A DNA stretch of 64,000 nucleotides from Pseudomonas fluorescens (GCF_902498065.1 NZ_CABVIR010000008.1:62001-126000); one strand, 5' to 3'; positions 43,416 through 52,933 are shown, counted from the stretch's first letter. Program-made: numbers and translations. The notes: generated by a model not told the origin, from the letters alone.

Positions 43416-46400
43416 TTGTCTAATGTCACTCCGCCCTTGACCACCCGTGCACCGACTGCGGTGACCGGTACCCCCCTGCGCGGAACATTGAAGGGCGCGC
43501 TGGCAACACTCGTGCTTTTGCTGCTCGCGTTGCTGTTCTGGCAACTGCTGGATCAGCTGCGCGAAACCCAGAAAAACCAGCGCCAATACACTATCGACTA
43601 CAGCGCCGATCTGGCTGCCCAAGTCAGTCTGAACATGTCGCTGAATGCGCAGATCGCCCTCAACCTGCTACCCATCGTCGAACAGCCGCAAAGCGCCGAC
43701 GAACAGCAGGAGCTGCTGCGCAAGCTGCAAAAGTCCTTGCCCGACCTGCGCAGCCTCGCGCTGTTGAGCCCCTCGGGAAAAGTCATCAGCGACAGCGCCG
43801 CCGACAGCGACGACGCCGACTACCTCGTCGAGCTGGTACGCCGCAGCCGTGCCCAGGTGCACTATTTCAGCAACGCCGACAACGGTTCGGTGGTGCATCT
43901 GCTGCTGCATCAGGCCAGCGGCAGCTCCCGGGGTTATTGGGTCCTGCGCCTGGCGCCAAGCTTTTTCTCGTCACTGACCAAACCCAGCGAGGCCGGTATC
44001 CGCCCAATGTGGCTGGTGGAAAACCGCTTCAATCACCAGGTCATCAGCCGCGATGATTCACTGCCCTTGGCCAAACCGAGCGAGCTGACCGCGGACGATG
44101 TGGCCAACAGCGTGCTGACGGTTCCCCTGACCGGCAGCGACTGGCAACTGCGCGGGTTGTTCGACCGGCAACGTGTGATCGAAGAACTGCTGCCGGCGTT
44201 TATCGGCAAATGCCTGTTGGGGCTGGCGCTCTCTCTGCTGCCGCTGATCGCCCTGCTGAACATGCGCCGCCGTCAACGCCAGGTGACTGAAGGTCGCCGG
44301 CGCTATCAGGATATCTTCGAAGGCACCGGCGTCGCCCTGTGTGTACTCGATGTGTCTGGCCTCAAGAGCGTCTTCGACAAAGCCCAGTTGCACATCACCG
44401 AACAACTGCAAGCCTGGCTGGAAACTCCGGAACAGCGCCAGCAACTGCTGCAGGAACTGCGCATTACCGAGGTCAACCAGGTTGCCCTGCAACTGCTCAA
44501 CGTCAATTCCTGCGAGCAAGCCTGGAAGTTGCTGATCGACGGCAATCCGCTGGATGGCACCGCCATCGGCAATCAAGTGCTCGACGCGGTGCTCAACCAG
44601 CAGAAACAGTTTGAGCTGGAAATAAAACTGCAAGACGCCAATGGCCGCGATCAGCACCTGTGGCTGGTGCTGCGCTTGCCGGAAAACCAGGACGACTATA
44701 AAGCCGTGATCCTGAGCATCAGCGACATCACCAGTCGCAAGCTCGTCGAACTGTCGCTGCTCGAGCGTGAAGGGTTCTGGTCCGACGTGGTGCGCACCGT
44801 GCCGGATCATTTGTACGTCCAGGACGTGATCAGCCAGCGCATGATCTTCAGCAACCATCATCTGGGCCAGACACTCGGTTACAACCGCACCGAACTGCAC
44901 CAGATGGGCGAGTACTTCTGGGAAATCCTGCTGCACCCTGAAGATGCCGACCACTACCACCGCTCGCGCCAGACCCAGCGCCACGCGGGCTATACGCAAT
45001 TGCTGCAATGCCAACTGCGCTTCCGTCACCGCAACGGCAAATGGCGGCGTTTCGATATTCGTGAACAGGCGTTGGCGCGGGACAAACACGACCAGGTCAC
45101 ACGGATCATCGGCGTGGCCAAGGACATCACCGAGCAGATCGAGGCCAGTGAGTCCCTGCGCGACAGCGAGCAGCGCTACCGGATGCTCGCCGAAAGCATC
45201 AGCGACGTGATTTTCTCCACGGACAGCAAGCTCTCGCTCAACTACGTCAGCCCGTCGGTGCAAGCCGTGCTGGGCTACGACACCGACTGGATTTTCCAGA
45301 ATGGCTGGCAATCGACCATTGCCAACCCGCAACAATTGACCGGCATCTACAACCTGATGGACCGCGTCAGCAAAGCACTGGGCAAACCCGAGCAACTGGC
45401 GCTATTGCGCAGTCAGGTGCAGACCCAACTGTTCCTGTTCGACTGCCTGCGCGCCGACGGGCGCAAGATCCCGATCGAGTTGCGTCTGGTGCTGGTCTGG
45501 GACGAACACGGCGCCTTCGAAGGCGTGCTCGGTGTCGGTCGCGACATCAGCCAGCAACGCCGCGCCGAGAAAGACCTGCGCATGGCGGCCACGGTATTCG
45601 AACACTCGACCTCGGCGATCCTGATCACCGACCCGGCGGGCTACATCGTCCAGGCCAACGAAGCGTTCAGTCGCGTAAGCGGTTATGCGGTGGAGCAAGT
45701 GCTCGACCAGTTGCCAAACATGCTGACCGTCGACGAGCAGCAGGAAGCGCACCTGCGCTATGTGCTCAAGCAATTGAATCAGCACAGCACCTGGGAAGGC
45801 GAAGTCTGGCTCAAGCGTCGTAACGGCGAGCATTACCCGGCGTGGGTCGGCATCACGGCGGTGCTCGACGACGAAGGCGATCTGGCCAGTTACGTGTGCT
45901 TCTTCAGCGACATCAGCGAGCGCAAGGCCAGTGAACAACGGATTCACCGCCTCGCCTATTACGACGCCCTGACGCACCTGCCCAACCGCACACTGTTCCA
46001 GGACCGCCTGCACACCGCGTTGCAATCGGCGGAACGGCAGAAGTCCTGGGTGGTGCTGATGTTCCTCGACCTCGACCGTTTCAAGCCGATCAACGACTCC
46101 CTGGGCCACGCCGCCGGCGATCGCATGCTCAAGGAAATGGCCACGCGCCTGCTCGGTTGCGTCGATGACGACGACACCGTGGCACGCATGGGCGGCGACG
46201 AATTCACCTTGCTCCTGCAACCGCGCATCAACCGGGAAATCGCTCTGAACCGGGCGATTCACGTGGCGGAGCAGATCCTCGCCAGCCTGGTGAAACCGTT
46301 CGTGCTCGAAGGCCGCGAGTTTTTCGTCACCGCCAGTATCGGCATCGCCCTGAGCCCGCAGGATGGTAACGAACTCAGTCAGTTGATGAAGAACGCCGAC

Positions 46401-47264
46401 ACCGCGATGTACCACGCCAAGGAGCGCGGCAAAAACAACTTCCAGTTCTATCAGGCCGACATGAACGCCAGCGCCCTCGAGCGCCTGGAACTGGAAAGCG
46501 ACTTGCGCCATGCCCTGGAGCAAAACGAATTCGTTCTGTACTACCAGCCGCAGTTCAGCGGCGACGGCAAACGCCTGACCGGCACCGAAGCATTGCTTCG
46601 CTGGCGTCATCCACGCCGTGGCCTGGTGCCGCCGGGAGATTTCATTCCGGTGCTCGAAGAACTCGGCCTGGTGGTGGACGTTGGCGATTGGGTGATCAGC
46701 GAGGCCTGTCGTCAACTCAAGGCGTGGCATCAGGCCAAGGTGCGGGTGCCGAAGGTCTCGGTGAACATCTCCGCCCGGCAGTTCTCCGACGGCCAGCTCG
46801 GCACGCGGATCGCCACCATCCTCAAGGAAACCGGCCTGCCGCCGGCGTGCCTGGAGCTGGAACTGACCGAAAGTATCCTGATGCGCGAAGTCAGCGAGGC
46901 GATGCAGATTCTGGCCGGGCTGAAAAACCTCGGGCTGAGCATTGCGGTCGATGACTTCGGCACCGGCTATTCATCGCTGAACTACCTCAAGCAGTTCCCG
47001 ATCGACGTGCTGAAAATCGACCGCACGTTCGTCGATGGCTTGCCGTCGGGTGAACAGGATGCGCAGATCGCCCGGGCAATCATCGCCATGGCCCACAGCC
47101 TCAATCTGGCGGTAATCGCCGAAGGCGTGGAAACCCATGAGCAGCTGGACTTCCTGCGTGAGCATGGCTGCGATGAGGTTCAGGGGTACCTGTTCGGGCG
47201 GCCGATGCCGGCGGGCCGATTCGAAGCGCAGTTCAGTAATGAAGCGTTGTTCATGTTCGACTGA
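43416..47264 (+). CDS. morA: MorA: membrane PAS-GGDEF-EAL c-di-GMP enzyme
   Basis: A 1282-residue regulator that in P. putida and P. aeruginosa controls flagellar development, motility and biofilm. Order: TM1 (about 29-47), a periplasmic sensor region, TM2 (about 263-282), several PAS/PAC domains (about 290-840), GGDEF (motif 926-930) and EAL (EALLRW from 1058, DDFGTGYSSLNYL). Both active-site motifs look intact, so it can in principle make and break c-di-GMP. The inhibitory I-site RxxD is replaced by DDDD at 917-920. The start is TTG at 43416, preceded by AGGA; glyA follows, as morA-glyA does in P. aeruginosa. Confidence 0.93.
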   Translation: MSNVTPPLTTRAPTAVTGTPLRGTLKGALATLVLLLLALLFWQLLDQLRETQKNQRQYTIDYSADLAAQVSLNMSLNAQIALNLLPIVEQPQSADEQQELLRKLQKSLPDLRSLALLSPSGKVISDSAADSDDADYLVELVRRSRAQVHYFSNADNGSVVHLLLHQASGSSRGYWVLRLAPSFFSSLTKPSEAGIRPMWLVENRFNHQVISRDDSLPLAKPSELTADDVANSVLTVPLTGSDWQLRGLFDRQRVIEELLPAFIGKCLLGLALSLLPLIALLNMRRRQRQVTEGRRRYQDIFEGTGVALCVLDVSGLKSVFDKAQLHITEQLQAWLETPEQRQQLLQELRITEVNQVALQLLNVNSCEQAWKLLIDGNPLDGTAIGNQVLDAVLNQQKQFELEIKLQDANGRDQHLWLVLRLPENQDDYKAVILSISDITSRKLVELSLLEREGFWSDVVRTVPDHLYVQDVISQRMIFSNHHLGQTLGYNRTELHQMGEYFWEILLHPEDADHYHRSRQTQRHAGYTQLLQCQLRFRHRNGKWRRFDIREQALARDKHDQVTRIIGVAKDITEQIEASESLRDSEQRYRMLAESISDVIFSTDSKLSLNYVSPSVQAVLGYDTDWIFQNGWQSTIANPQQLTGIYNLMDRVSKALGKPEQLALLRSQVQTQLFLFDCLRADGRKIPIELRLVLVWDEHGAFEGVLGVGRDISQQRRAEKDLRMAATVFEHSTSAILITDPAGYIVQANEAFSRVSGYAVEQVLDQLPNMLTVDEQQEAHLRYVLKQLNQHSTWEGEVWLKRRNGEHYPAWVGITAVLDDEGDLASYVCFFSDISERKASEQRIHRLAYYDALTHLPNRTLFQDRLHTALQSAERQKSWVVLMFLDLDRFKPINDSLGHAAGDRMLKEMATRLLGCVDDDDTVARMGGDEFTLLLQPRINREIALNRAIHVAEQILASLVKPFVLEGREFFVTASIGIALSPQDGNELSQLMKNADTAMYHAKERGKNNFQFYQADMNASALERLELESDLRHALEQNEFVLYYQPQFSGDGKRLTGTEALLRWRHPRRGLVPPGDFIPVLEELGLVVDVGDWVISEACRQLKAWHQAKVRVPKVSVNISARQFSDGQLGTRIATILKETGLPPACLELELTESILMREVSEAMQILAGLKNLGLSIAVDDFGTGYSSLNYLKQFPIDVLKIDRTFVDGLPSGEQDAQIARAIIAMAHSLNLAVIAEGVETHEQLDFLREHGCDEVQGYLFGRPMPAGRFEAQFSNEALFMFD

Positions 47265-47280
47265 GATTTTGCAGGGAGGC

Positions 47281-47375
47281 CATCGCCAGCAGGCTGGCTC
47301 CCACAAGAATTTATGGTCGGTCAGGGAGTTTGCAGGCTATCGCAATTACTGTGGGAGCCAGCCTGCTGGCGATTG
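47281..47375. repeat. REP pair (REPIN), GAGCCAGCCTGCTGGC type, ends inward
   Basis: CATCGCCAGCAGGCTGGCTC and its inverted copy, in the 240-base gap between morA and glyA. Confidence 0.88.
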
Positions 47376-47504
47376 GGCCGGCATGATCACCGCTGATCCC
47401 GTCATGAAGCCCACTTGTCTGCGACATGACGTCCTTTCATATGCCATCTAAAACCCATTGGGTTAGAATGCCCCCCTTTTCTGCCCCGATCCTTGAGGAC
47501 CGCC

Positions 47505-48758
47505 ATGTTCAGCCGTGATTTGACTATTGCCAAGTACGACGCCGATCTCTTTGCCGCCATGGAGCAAGAAGCTCAGCGCCAGGAAGAGCACATTGAGCTG
47601 ATCGCTTCGGAAAACTACACCAGCCCTGCGGTGATGGAAGCTCAAGGCTCGGTACTGACCAACAAGTACGCCGAAGGCTACCCGGGCAAGCGCTACTACG
47701 GTGGTTGCGAGTTCGTCGACGTTGTTGAGCAACTGGCCATCGACCGCGCCAAGGAACTGTTCGGCGCCGATTACGCCAACGTTCAGCCGCACGCCGGTTC
47801 GCAAGCCAACAGCGCCGTTTACCTGGCCCTGCTGCAAGCGGGCGACACCATCCTGGGCATGAGCCTGGCTCACGGTGGTCACCTGACCCACGGTGCCAGC
47901 GTTTCCTCCTCCGGCAAGCTGTACAACGCCGTTCAGTACGGCATCGACGCCAATGGCCTGATCGACTACGACGAAGTCGAGCGTCTGGCCGTTGAGCACA
48001 AGCCGAAGATGATCGTGGCCGGTTTCTCTGCGTACTCGCAGATCCTCGACTTCCCGCGCTTCCGTGAAATCGCCGACAAGGTTGGCGCTTACCTGTTCGT
48101 CGACATGGCCCACGTGGCCGGTCTGGTCGCCGCTGGCGTCTACCCGAACCCGGTGCCATTCGCTGACGTCGTGACCACCACCACGCACAAGACCCTGCGC
48201 GGTCCACGTGGCGGCCTGATCCTGGCTCGCGCCAACGCCGACATCGAGAAGAAGCTGAACTCCGCGGTATTCCCGGGCGCCCAGGGTGGCCCGCTGGAGC
48301 ACGTGATCGCCGCCAAAGCGATCTGCTTCAAAGAAGCGCTGCAACCTGAGTTCAAGGTTTACCAGCAACAAGTGGTGAAAAACGCCCAGGCCATGGCCAG
48401 CGTATTCATCGAGCGCGGCTTCGATGTGGTGTCCGGCGGTACTGAAAACCACCTGTTCCTGCTGTCGCTGATCAAGCAGGAAATCTCCGGTAAAGACGCT
48501 GACGCCGCTCTGGGCAAAGCGTTCATCACCGTTAACAAGAACTCCGTGCCAAACGATCCACGCTCCCCGTTCGTCACCTCCGGCCTGCGCTTCGGTACTC
48601 CGGCTGTGACCACTCGCGGCTTCAAGGAAGCAGAGTGCAAAGAGCTGGCCGGCTGGATCTGCGACATCCTGGCTGACCTGAACAACGAAGCGGTGATCGA
48701 CGCCGTTCGTGAGAAGGTCAAGGCCATCTGCAAGAAGCTGCCGGTGTACGGCGCTTAA
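47505..48758 (+). CDS. glyA: Serine hydroxymethyltransferase GlyA
   Basis: PLP enzyme interconverting serine and glycine with tetrahydrofolate, the main one-carbon source. The 417-residue sequence has YAEGYPGKRYYGGCEFVD, HAGSQANSAVY, the PLP-lysine segment TTTTHKTLRGPRGG and SGLRFGTPAVTTRG. ATG 47505 (MFSRDLTIAK) is preceded by TTGAGGA; a longer frame would add four codons. A terminator follows. Confidence 0.97.
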   Translation: MFSRDLTIAKYDADLFAAMEQEAQRQEEHIELIASENYTSPAVMEAQGSVLTNKYAEGYPGKRYYGGCEFVDVVEQLAIDRAKELFGADYANVQPHAGSQANSAVYLALLQAGDTILGMSLAHGGHLTHGASVSSSGKLYNAVQYGIDANGLIDYDEVERLAVEHKPKMIVAGFSAYSQILDFPRFREIADKVGAYLFVDMAHVAGLVAAGVYPNPVPFADVVTTTTHKTLRGPRGGLILARANADIEKKLNSAVFPGAQGGPLEHVIAAKAICFKEALQPEFKVYQQQVVKNAQAMASVFIERGFDVVSGGTENHLFLLSLIKQEISGKDADAALGKAFITVNKNSVPNDPRSPFVTSGLRFGTPAVTTRGFKEAECKELAGWICDILADLNNEAVIDAVREKVKAICKKLPVYGA

Positions 48759-48781
48759 TCAGCCCGTTAAACCGCAGTCAG

Positions 48782-48814
48782 AAAAAACCGGCCAGTGATG
48801 GCCGGTTTTTTTTC
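48782..48814 (+). terminator. Terminator of glyA
   Basis: AACCGGCCA/TGGCCGGTT stem with GTGA loop and eight T residues. Confidence 0.92.
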
Positions 48815-48841
48815 GTCTGCGATTTGCAGAAGCCGCACCAC

Positions 48842-48854
48842 TGGTCAGACCGGT
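48842..48854 (-). promoter_or_regulatory. Candidate GntR-type operator, site 1 (inverted copy)
   Basis: TGGTCAGACCGGT; its complement ACCGGTCTGACCA matches site 2 (48925-48937) at 11 of 13 positions. It also fits the FadR-subfamily pattern TNGTNNNACNA except for the last base. Inferred target of the GntR regulators downstream. Confidence 0.5.
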
Positions 48855-48924
48855 CATGCCAATTTCACAGTTTCTACTTGCGACAACCCAAAATTAGCGC
48901 CTAGACTGCGCCTGCACTGGACAT

Positions 48925-48937
48925 ACCGGTAAGACCA
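48925..48937 (+). promoter_or_regulatory. Candidate GntR-type operator, site 2
   Basis: ACCGGTAAGACCA, 69 bases ahead of the symporter start codon. It contains CGGTAAGACCA, one mismatch from TNGTNNNACNA. Together with site 1 it forms an inverted pair about 83 bases apart. Confidence 0.5.
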
Positions 48938-49005
48938 CAATAATTAAGTCCTGAATCTGATGCGCCTCGCGCACGGCAGCCAGGACACCGACCAGGATTC
49001 CTCCC

Positions 49006-50319
49006 ATGCTCAGATGGTGCTCGCGTTCAATCTTCCTTCAAGTGGTTCTCGGACTGGTGCTCGGCATCGTCTGCGGGCTGACCCTTCCCGAATATTCCGC
49101 CCAGCTCAAACCCCTCGGTGACGGCTTCATCAAGCTGATCAAGATGCTCATTGGTCTGATTGTGTTCTGCGTGGTGGTCAGCGGCATCAGCGGTGCCGGC
49201 GACCTGAAGAAGGTCGGACGCATCGGCCTGAAATCGGTGATTTACTTCGAAGTGCTGACCACCATTGCCCTGGTGATTGGCTTGGTGCTCGCGTTCACCA
49301 CCGGCATCGGCAGCGGCGCGAACATTCATCTGGAGCAGTTGTCTGCCGCCGACATGGGCGACATCGCCCAGCGCGGTCAGCACATGCAAACCACCTCCCA
49401 GTTCCTGATGAACCTGATCCCGACCTCGGTCATCGGCGCCTTCGCGGAGAACAACATTCTGCAAGTGCTGCTGTTTTCGGTGCTGTTCGGCAGCGCGCTG
49501 AACCTGGTGGGCGAAGCGGCATCGGGCATTTCCCGGTTGATCAACGAGCTCAGCCACGTGATTTTCCGCATCATGGGCATGATCGTGCGCCTGGCGCCGA
49601 TCGGTGTGTTCGGCGCGATTGCCTTCACTACCAGCAAATATGGCCTGGACTCGCTGCAACACCTGGGCAGTCTGGTCGGCCTGTTTTACCTGACCTGTGT
49701 GGCGTTTGTGGCATTGATTCTCGGTCTGGTGATGCGCCTGTCCGGCCTGCGGATGTGGCCACTGCTCAAATACCTGCGCGAAGAATTGCTGATCGTCATG
49801 GGCACCGCGTCGTCCGACGCCGTACTGCCGCAAATCATGCGCAAGCTTGAGCATCTGGGCATCGGCAGTTCGACGGTCGGCCTGGTGATTCCAACCGGGT
49901 ACTCGTTCAACCTCGACGGCTTTTCGATCTACCTGACCCTCGCCATCGTCTTCATCGCCAATGCCACCGGTACGCCGCTGGCCATGACCGATCTGCTCAC
50001 GATTCTGCTGGTGTCATTGATCACGTCCAAAGGCGCCCACGGGATTCCCGGCTCGGCGCTGGTGATTCTGGCGGCGACGCTGACAGCCATTCCGGCGATT
50101 CCGGTGGTCGGTCTGGTGCTGGTGCTGGCGGTGGACTGGTTCATGGGCATCGGCCGCGCGCTGACCAACCTGATCGGCAACTGCGTTGCCACCGTGGCCA
50201 TCGCACGCTGGGAAAAAGACATCGATATCCAACGGGCAAATAAAGTGCTTTCGGGCCAGGTCGGTTATACCTTCCAGCCGAGAAAACCGGTTGCCCCGGC
50301 GCATCAGCAGGAATTTTAA
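49006..50319 (+). CDS. DctA-type dicarboxylate/cation symporter
   Basis: A 437-residue inner-membrane transporter of the DAACS family. About eight transmembrane helices and the re-entrant loop motifs are visible: SSDAVLPQIMRKLEHLG (HP1) and GYSFNLDGFSIYLTLA, followed by SKGAHGIPGSALVILAATL (HP2). The substrate is likely a C4-dicarboxylate, possibly taken up with H+ or Na+. It is close to DctA but whether it is the main DctA or a paralogue cannot be told here. Two GntR genes follow on the same strand and two repeat sites lie upstream. Confidence 0.9.
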   Translation: MLRWCSRSIFLQVVLGLVLGIVCGLTLPEYSAQLKPLGDGFIKLIKMLIGLIVFCVVVSGISGAGDLKKVGRIGLKSVIYFEVLTTIALVIGLVLAFTTGIGSGANIHLEQLSAADMGDIAQRGQHMQTTSQFLMNLIPTSVIGAFAENNILQVLLFSVLFGSALNLVGEAASGISRLINELSHVIFRIMGMIVRLAPIGVFGAIAFTTSKYGLDSLQHLGSLVGLFYLTCVAFVALILGLVMRLSGLRMWPLLKYLREELLIVMGTASSDAVLPQIMRKLEHLGIGSSTVGLVIPTGYSFNLDGFSIYLTLAIVFIANATGTPLAMTDLLTILLVSLITSKGAHGIPGSALVILAATLTAIPAIPVVGLVLVLAVDWFMGIGRALTNLIGNCVATVAIARWEKDIDIQRANKVLSGQVGYTFQPRKPVAPAHQQEF

Positions 50320-50325
50320 ACAACG

Positions 50326-50349
50326 TGTGCCTGCCTGCGGGCAGGCACA
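50326..50349 (+). terminator. Hairpin after the symporter gene
   Basis: A perfect 10-bp stem TGTGCCTGCC/GGCAGGCACA with loop TGCG, seven bases after the stop. Only TTTAT follows, so termination may be partial. Confidence 0.65.
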
Positions 50350-50372
50350 TTTATCGCGACTTGGAGCGAACA

Positions 50373-51077
50373 GTGATTACCTCGTCAACCGTCGTCAATT
50401 CAGTGGTAGAAAAACTCCGGGCCGCCTTGGCCCGCGGTCAGTGGCGCTCCGGCGAAATGTTGCCGGGCCAGCGTGAACTGGCCGAGCAACTGGGCATCAG
50501 CCGCCCGAGCCTGCGCGAAGCGGTGATCGTGCTGGAGACCCTCGGCCTGGTGCGCTCGATGCCGGGCAAAGGCGTGGTGGTGCTGGACGCCAATCTCAGC
50601 GACAGCCAAAGCCATGACAGCGCGGTGGCCGGCGCGAGCCTGGAAGACGTTCTGCAACTGCGCTACACCCTTGAACCGTTTATCGTCGGCCTGGTGGCGC
50701 AATCCATCAGCAGCAAGGAAGTCGGGCAATTGCGCCTGACCCTCATGGACATGCGCGAAGCCCTGGAGGCGAACGACAGCGAGGCCGGCGTGAACGCCTA
50801 CATCGCCTTCCACGAAGAGCTGTTCACCCTGACCTCGAACCCGATTTTCCAGAGCGTGGTGCAGCAGACGAGCAATGCCCTCAAGCAAAGCGCCGAGGTG
50901 CTGCGCAATTCCCCCGAGCATCTGGCTGAGCGCCTGGAAGAGAACGAAGCCGTGGTGCGCGCGATTCGCAGCAAGAACAGCGCCCAGGCCAGTGCCGAGA
51001 TGCGCCGCCATATCCTTCGCGAAGGAAAGCGGATGGGCATCGAATTGAATATCCCGGACGACAACCTCGGCAGTTGA
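50373..51077 (+). CDS. FadR-subfamily GntR regulator
   Basis: A 234-residue repressor-type protein. N-terminal winged helix (about 5-72, GEMLPGQRELAEQLGISRPSLREAVIVLE) and C-terminal all-helical FCD domain (about 90-220, with LQLRYTLEP, AYIAFHEELF and a histidine near the C-terminus, MRRHILREGK). FCD proteins bind small organic acids through a metal held by D/H residues. The start is GTG 50373 with GGAG seven bases upstream. It lies 53 bases behind the symporter and probably controls it through the upstream repeat sites (inference). Confidence 0.88.
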   Translation: MITSSTVVNSVVEKLRAALARGQWRSGEMLPGQRELAEQLGISRPSLREAVIVLETLGLVRSMPGKGVVVLDANLSDSQSHDSAVAGASLEDVLQLRYTLEPFIVGLVAQSISSKEVGQLRLTLMDMREALEANDSEAGVNAYIAFHEELFTLTSNPIFQSVVQQTSNALKQSAEVLRNSPEHLAERLEENEAVVRAIRSKNSAQASAEMRRHILREGKRMGIELNIPDDNLGS

Positions 51078-51102
51078 AACCTATTGAAACCGGAGACAGG
51101 CC

Positions 51103-51792
51103 ATGAACAGCTTCGCCTCACCGCAAACTCTTGTCGCCCTGCCCTTTTCTCCGCCGGTAGATGATCTCTACTCGCGAGTCTTCGACGCCATTCTCGAGCA
51201 ACGCCTCCATGCCGGCAGCCGCTTTACGGAAGAAAGCCTGGCACAGATGTTCGGCGTTCGACGCGGTGACATTCGTGGAGTGTTGACGCAACTGTCCCAT
51301 CAGCAGGTCATCGTGCTGCGCACTCACCATCGTCCCCGCGTTGCAATGCTCGACAGCGAGCAGATTCGGCAGACGCTGCATGCCCGGCGACTGACTGAGA
51401 CCACGGTGGTGCGGCTGGCCTGTCAGCAGCCCCATCCACAGCATTTGAAACACCTGCGCACCTTGATCGATAGCGAGCGCCTGTGCACCACGCGTGGCGC
51501 GGCGATTCGGTTGGCCGGGGAATTTCATCTGCAGTTGGCTGAAATGGCGGGGAATGCACCGTTGGCGCATTTTTTAGGCACCCTGGTGCCGCTGACTTCG
51601 CTGGCGATTGCGCAGTTGGATGTGCGGGTGGAGGGTTATTGCGAGTGGCAGGTGCATGCCGGAATTCTGGTTGCAGTAGAGCGTAGCGAGGCAGTCAAGG
51701 CGGCCATGCTGCTCAGCAGGCATCTGGATTATCTGGAGGAAACATTGCTGCCCCCGGGACCGGGCCTGAGCCAGAATCGTGTTGCTGGTTAG
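51103..51792 (+). CDS. Second GntR-family regulator (FCD type)
   Basis: A 229-residue protein: wHTH about 15-80 (ILEQRLHAGSRFTEESLAQM, VRRGDIRGVLTQL) and a FCD-like C-terminal domain (about 90-215, TLHARRLTETTVV, GEFHLQLAEMAGN). It resembles the GntR regulators of purine/pyrimidine catabolism more than the preceding gene, and the two are not recent duplicates. Located 25 bases after the previous GntR gene, so likely co-transcribed. Target unknown. Confidence 0.85.
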   Translation: MNSFASPQTLVALPFSPPVDDLYSRVFDAILEQRLHAGSRFTEESLAQMFGVRRGDIRGVLTQLSHQQVIVLRTHHRPRVAMLDSEQIRQTLHARRLTETTVVRLACQQPHPQHLKHLRTLIDSERLCTTRGAAIRLAGEFHLQLAEMAGNAPLAHFLGTLVPLTSLAIAQLDVRVEGYCEWQVHAGILVAVERSEAVKAAMLLSRHLDYLEETLLPPGPGLSQNRVAG

Positions 51793-51794
51793 AT

Positions 51795-51893
51795 CGCCAT
51801 CGCGGGCAAGCCCGCTCCCACAAGGATCTCTGGTGTTCATGGACTCTGTGTACACCAGAGATCACTGTGGGAGCGGGCTTGCCCGCGATGGCG
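51795..51893. repeat. REP pair (REPIN), G-type arms, ends inward, with palindromic spacer
   Basis: GAGCGGGCTTGCCCGC arms around a spacer with a perfect 12-bp inverted repeat, GATCTCTGGTGT (51825-51836) and ACACCAGAGATC (51852-51863). Confidence 0.92.
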
Positions 51894-51916
51894 TCATCAC
51901 TGACGCTACAAATATT

Positions 51917-52888
51917 TCAGCCCGCCGCCACCCGCGCAAACCCCTCCCGAATCTTCTCCTCCGGCAAATCATCGGCAATAAACACGATCACGCTTTCACG
52001 CGTTTCATCGTCCGCCCACTCCGTATCCCAATCGAACCCGTACAACTTCAGCACACCTTGAAAAACCATGCGCCGCGGCTCGCCAAGGATGTTCAGCACG
52101 CCTTTGTAACGCAGCAATTGCTTGCCATGATCTTCCAGCAGTTCGTTCATGAACTCGCTGAGTTTGTCGATATCCAGCGGCTTGTCAGTGCGCAGCACCA
52201 GGCTGGAAATGCGGTCGATGGAAGGCGCTTTGCTGACCGGACGCAGACTCAGGCCGCCACCGAGGTCGGCATTGAGATTGAAACCACGCACATCGAGCAG
52301 TTCGGCCAGATCGATCTGGCCGTGGTCGACCACGCGAATAGGCGCGCGACGGTTGATGCGGGTCAGGCGTTCGCTCAACGCGGTGAAGGCCGGCTCGTCC
52401 ACCAGATCGCGTTTGCTCACCAGCAAGCGGTCGGCGAAACCGATCTGCGCCTGAGCGATGGTTTGGGTCAGGTGCACGTCGGCGTGCGCCGCGTCGACCA
52501 AGGTAATGATGCCGTCGAGGATGTAGCGCTCGCGCAGTTCCTCGTCGATGAAGAAGGTCTGTGCCACGGGTGCCGGATCAGCCAGGCCGGTGCACTCGAT
52601 CACCAGACGATCGAAGGCGATTTCGCCGCTGTCCAGGCGTTCGAGCAACAGGTAAAGCGCCTTCGTCAGGTCGGTGTGAATGGTGCAGCAGACGCAGCCG
52701 TTGGACAGCGTCATCACTTGCACCGGCTCGTCGCCCAACAGTTGGGTGTCGATACCGGCGTCACTGAATTCGTTTTCGATCACGGCGATTTTCAGGCCGT
52801 GCTCGGCTTTGAGCAGGTGGCGCAACAGCGTGGTCTTGCCGGCGCCAAGGAAGCCGCTGAGGATCGTGACGGGGATGGGAGAGGACAA
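51917..52888 (-). CDS. yjiA: CobW/P47K-family GTPase (YjiA type)
   Basis: A 323-residue metal-chaperone type GTPase: Walker A GFLGAGKTTLLRHLL, the metal-binding GCVCC motif, IECTGLADPAPVAQ and a CobW C-terminal domain. It follows yjiX and cstA in the same direction, as in E. coli yjiY-yjiX-yjiA, so a role linked to that uptake system is likely but undefined. No histidine-rich tail of the ZigA/Zur-regulated type is evident. Confidence 0.92.
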   Translation of the reverse strand: MSSPIPVTILSGFLGAGKTTLLRHLLKAEHGLKIAVIENEFSDAGIDTQLLGDEPVQVMTLSNGCVCCTIHTDLTKALYLLLERLDSGEIAFDRLVIECTGLADPAPVAQTFFIDEELRERYILDGIITLVDAAHADVHLTQTIAQAQIGFADRLLVSKRDLVDEPAFTALSERLTRINRRAPIRVVDHGQIDLAELLDVRGFNLNADLGGGLSLRPVSKAPSIDRISSLVLRTDKPLDIDKLSEFMNELLEDHGKQLLRYKGVLNILGEPRRMVFQGVLKLYGFDWDTEWADDETRESVIVFIADDLPEEKIREGFARVAAG

Positions 52889-52933
52889 CTGGAATCTCCT
52901 GTTTCACAAAGTTAAAAAACAACACAAAACAAA

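Noticed and set aside
48960..49005. Sigma-54 promoter for the DctA-type symporter
   Set aside because: I looked for TGGCAC-N5-TTGC ahead of the gene, as in classical dctA, and found none.
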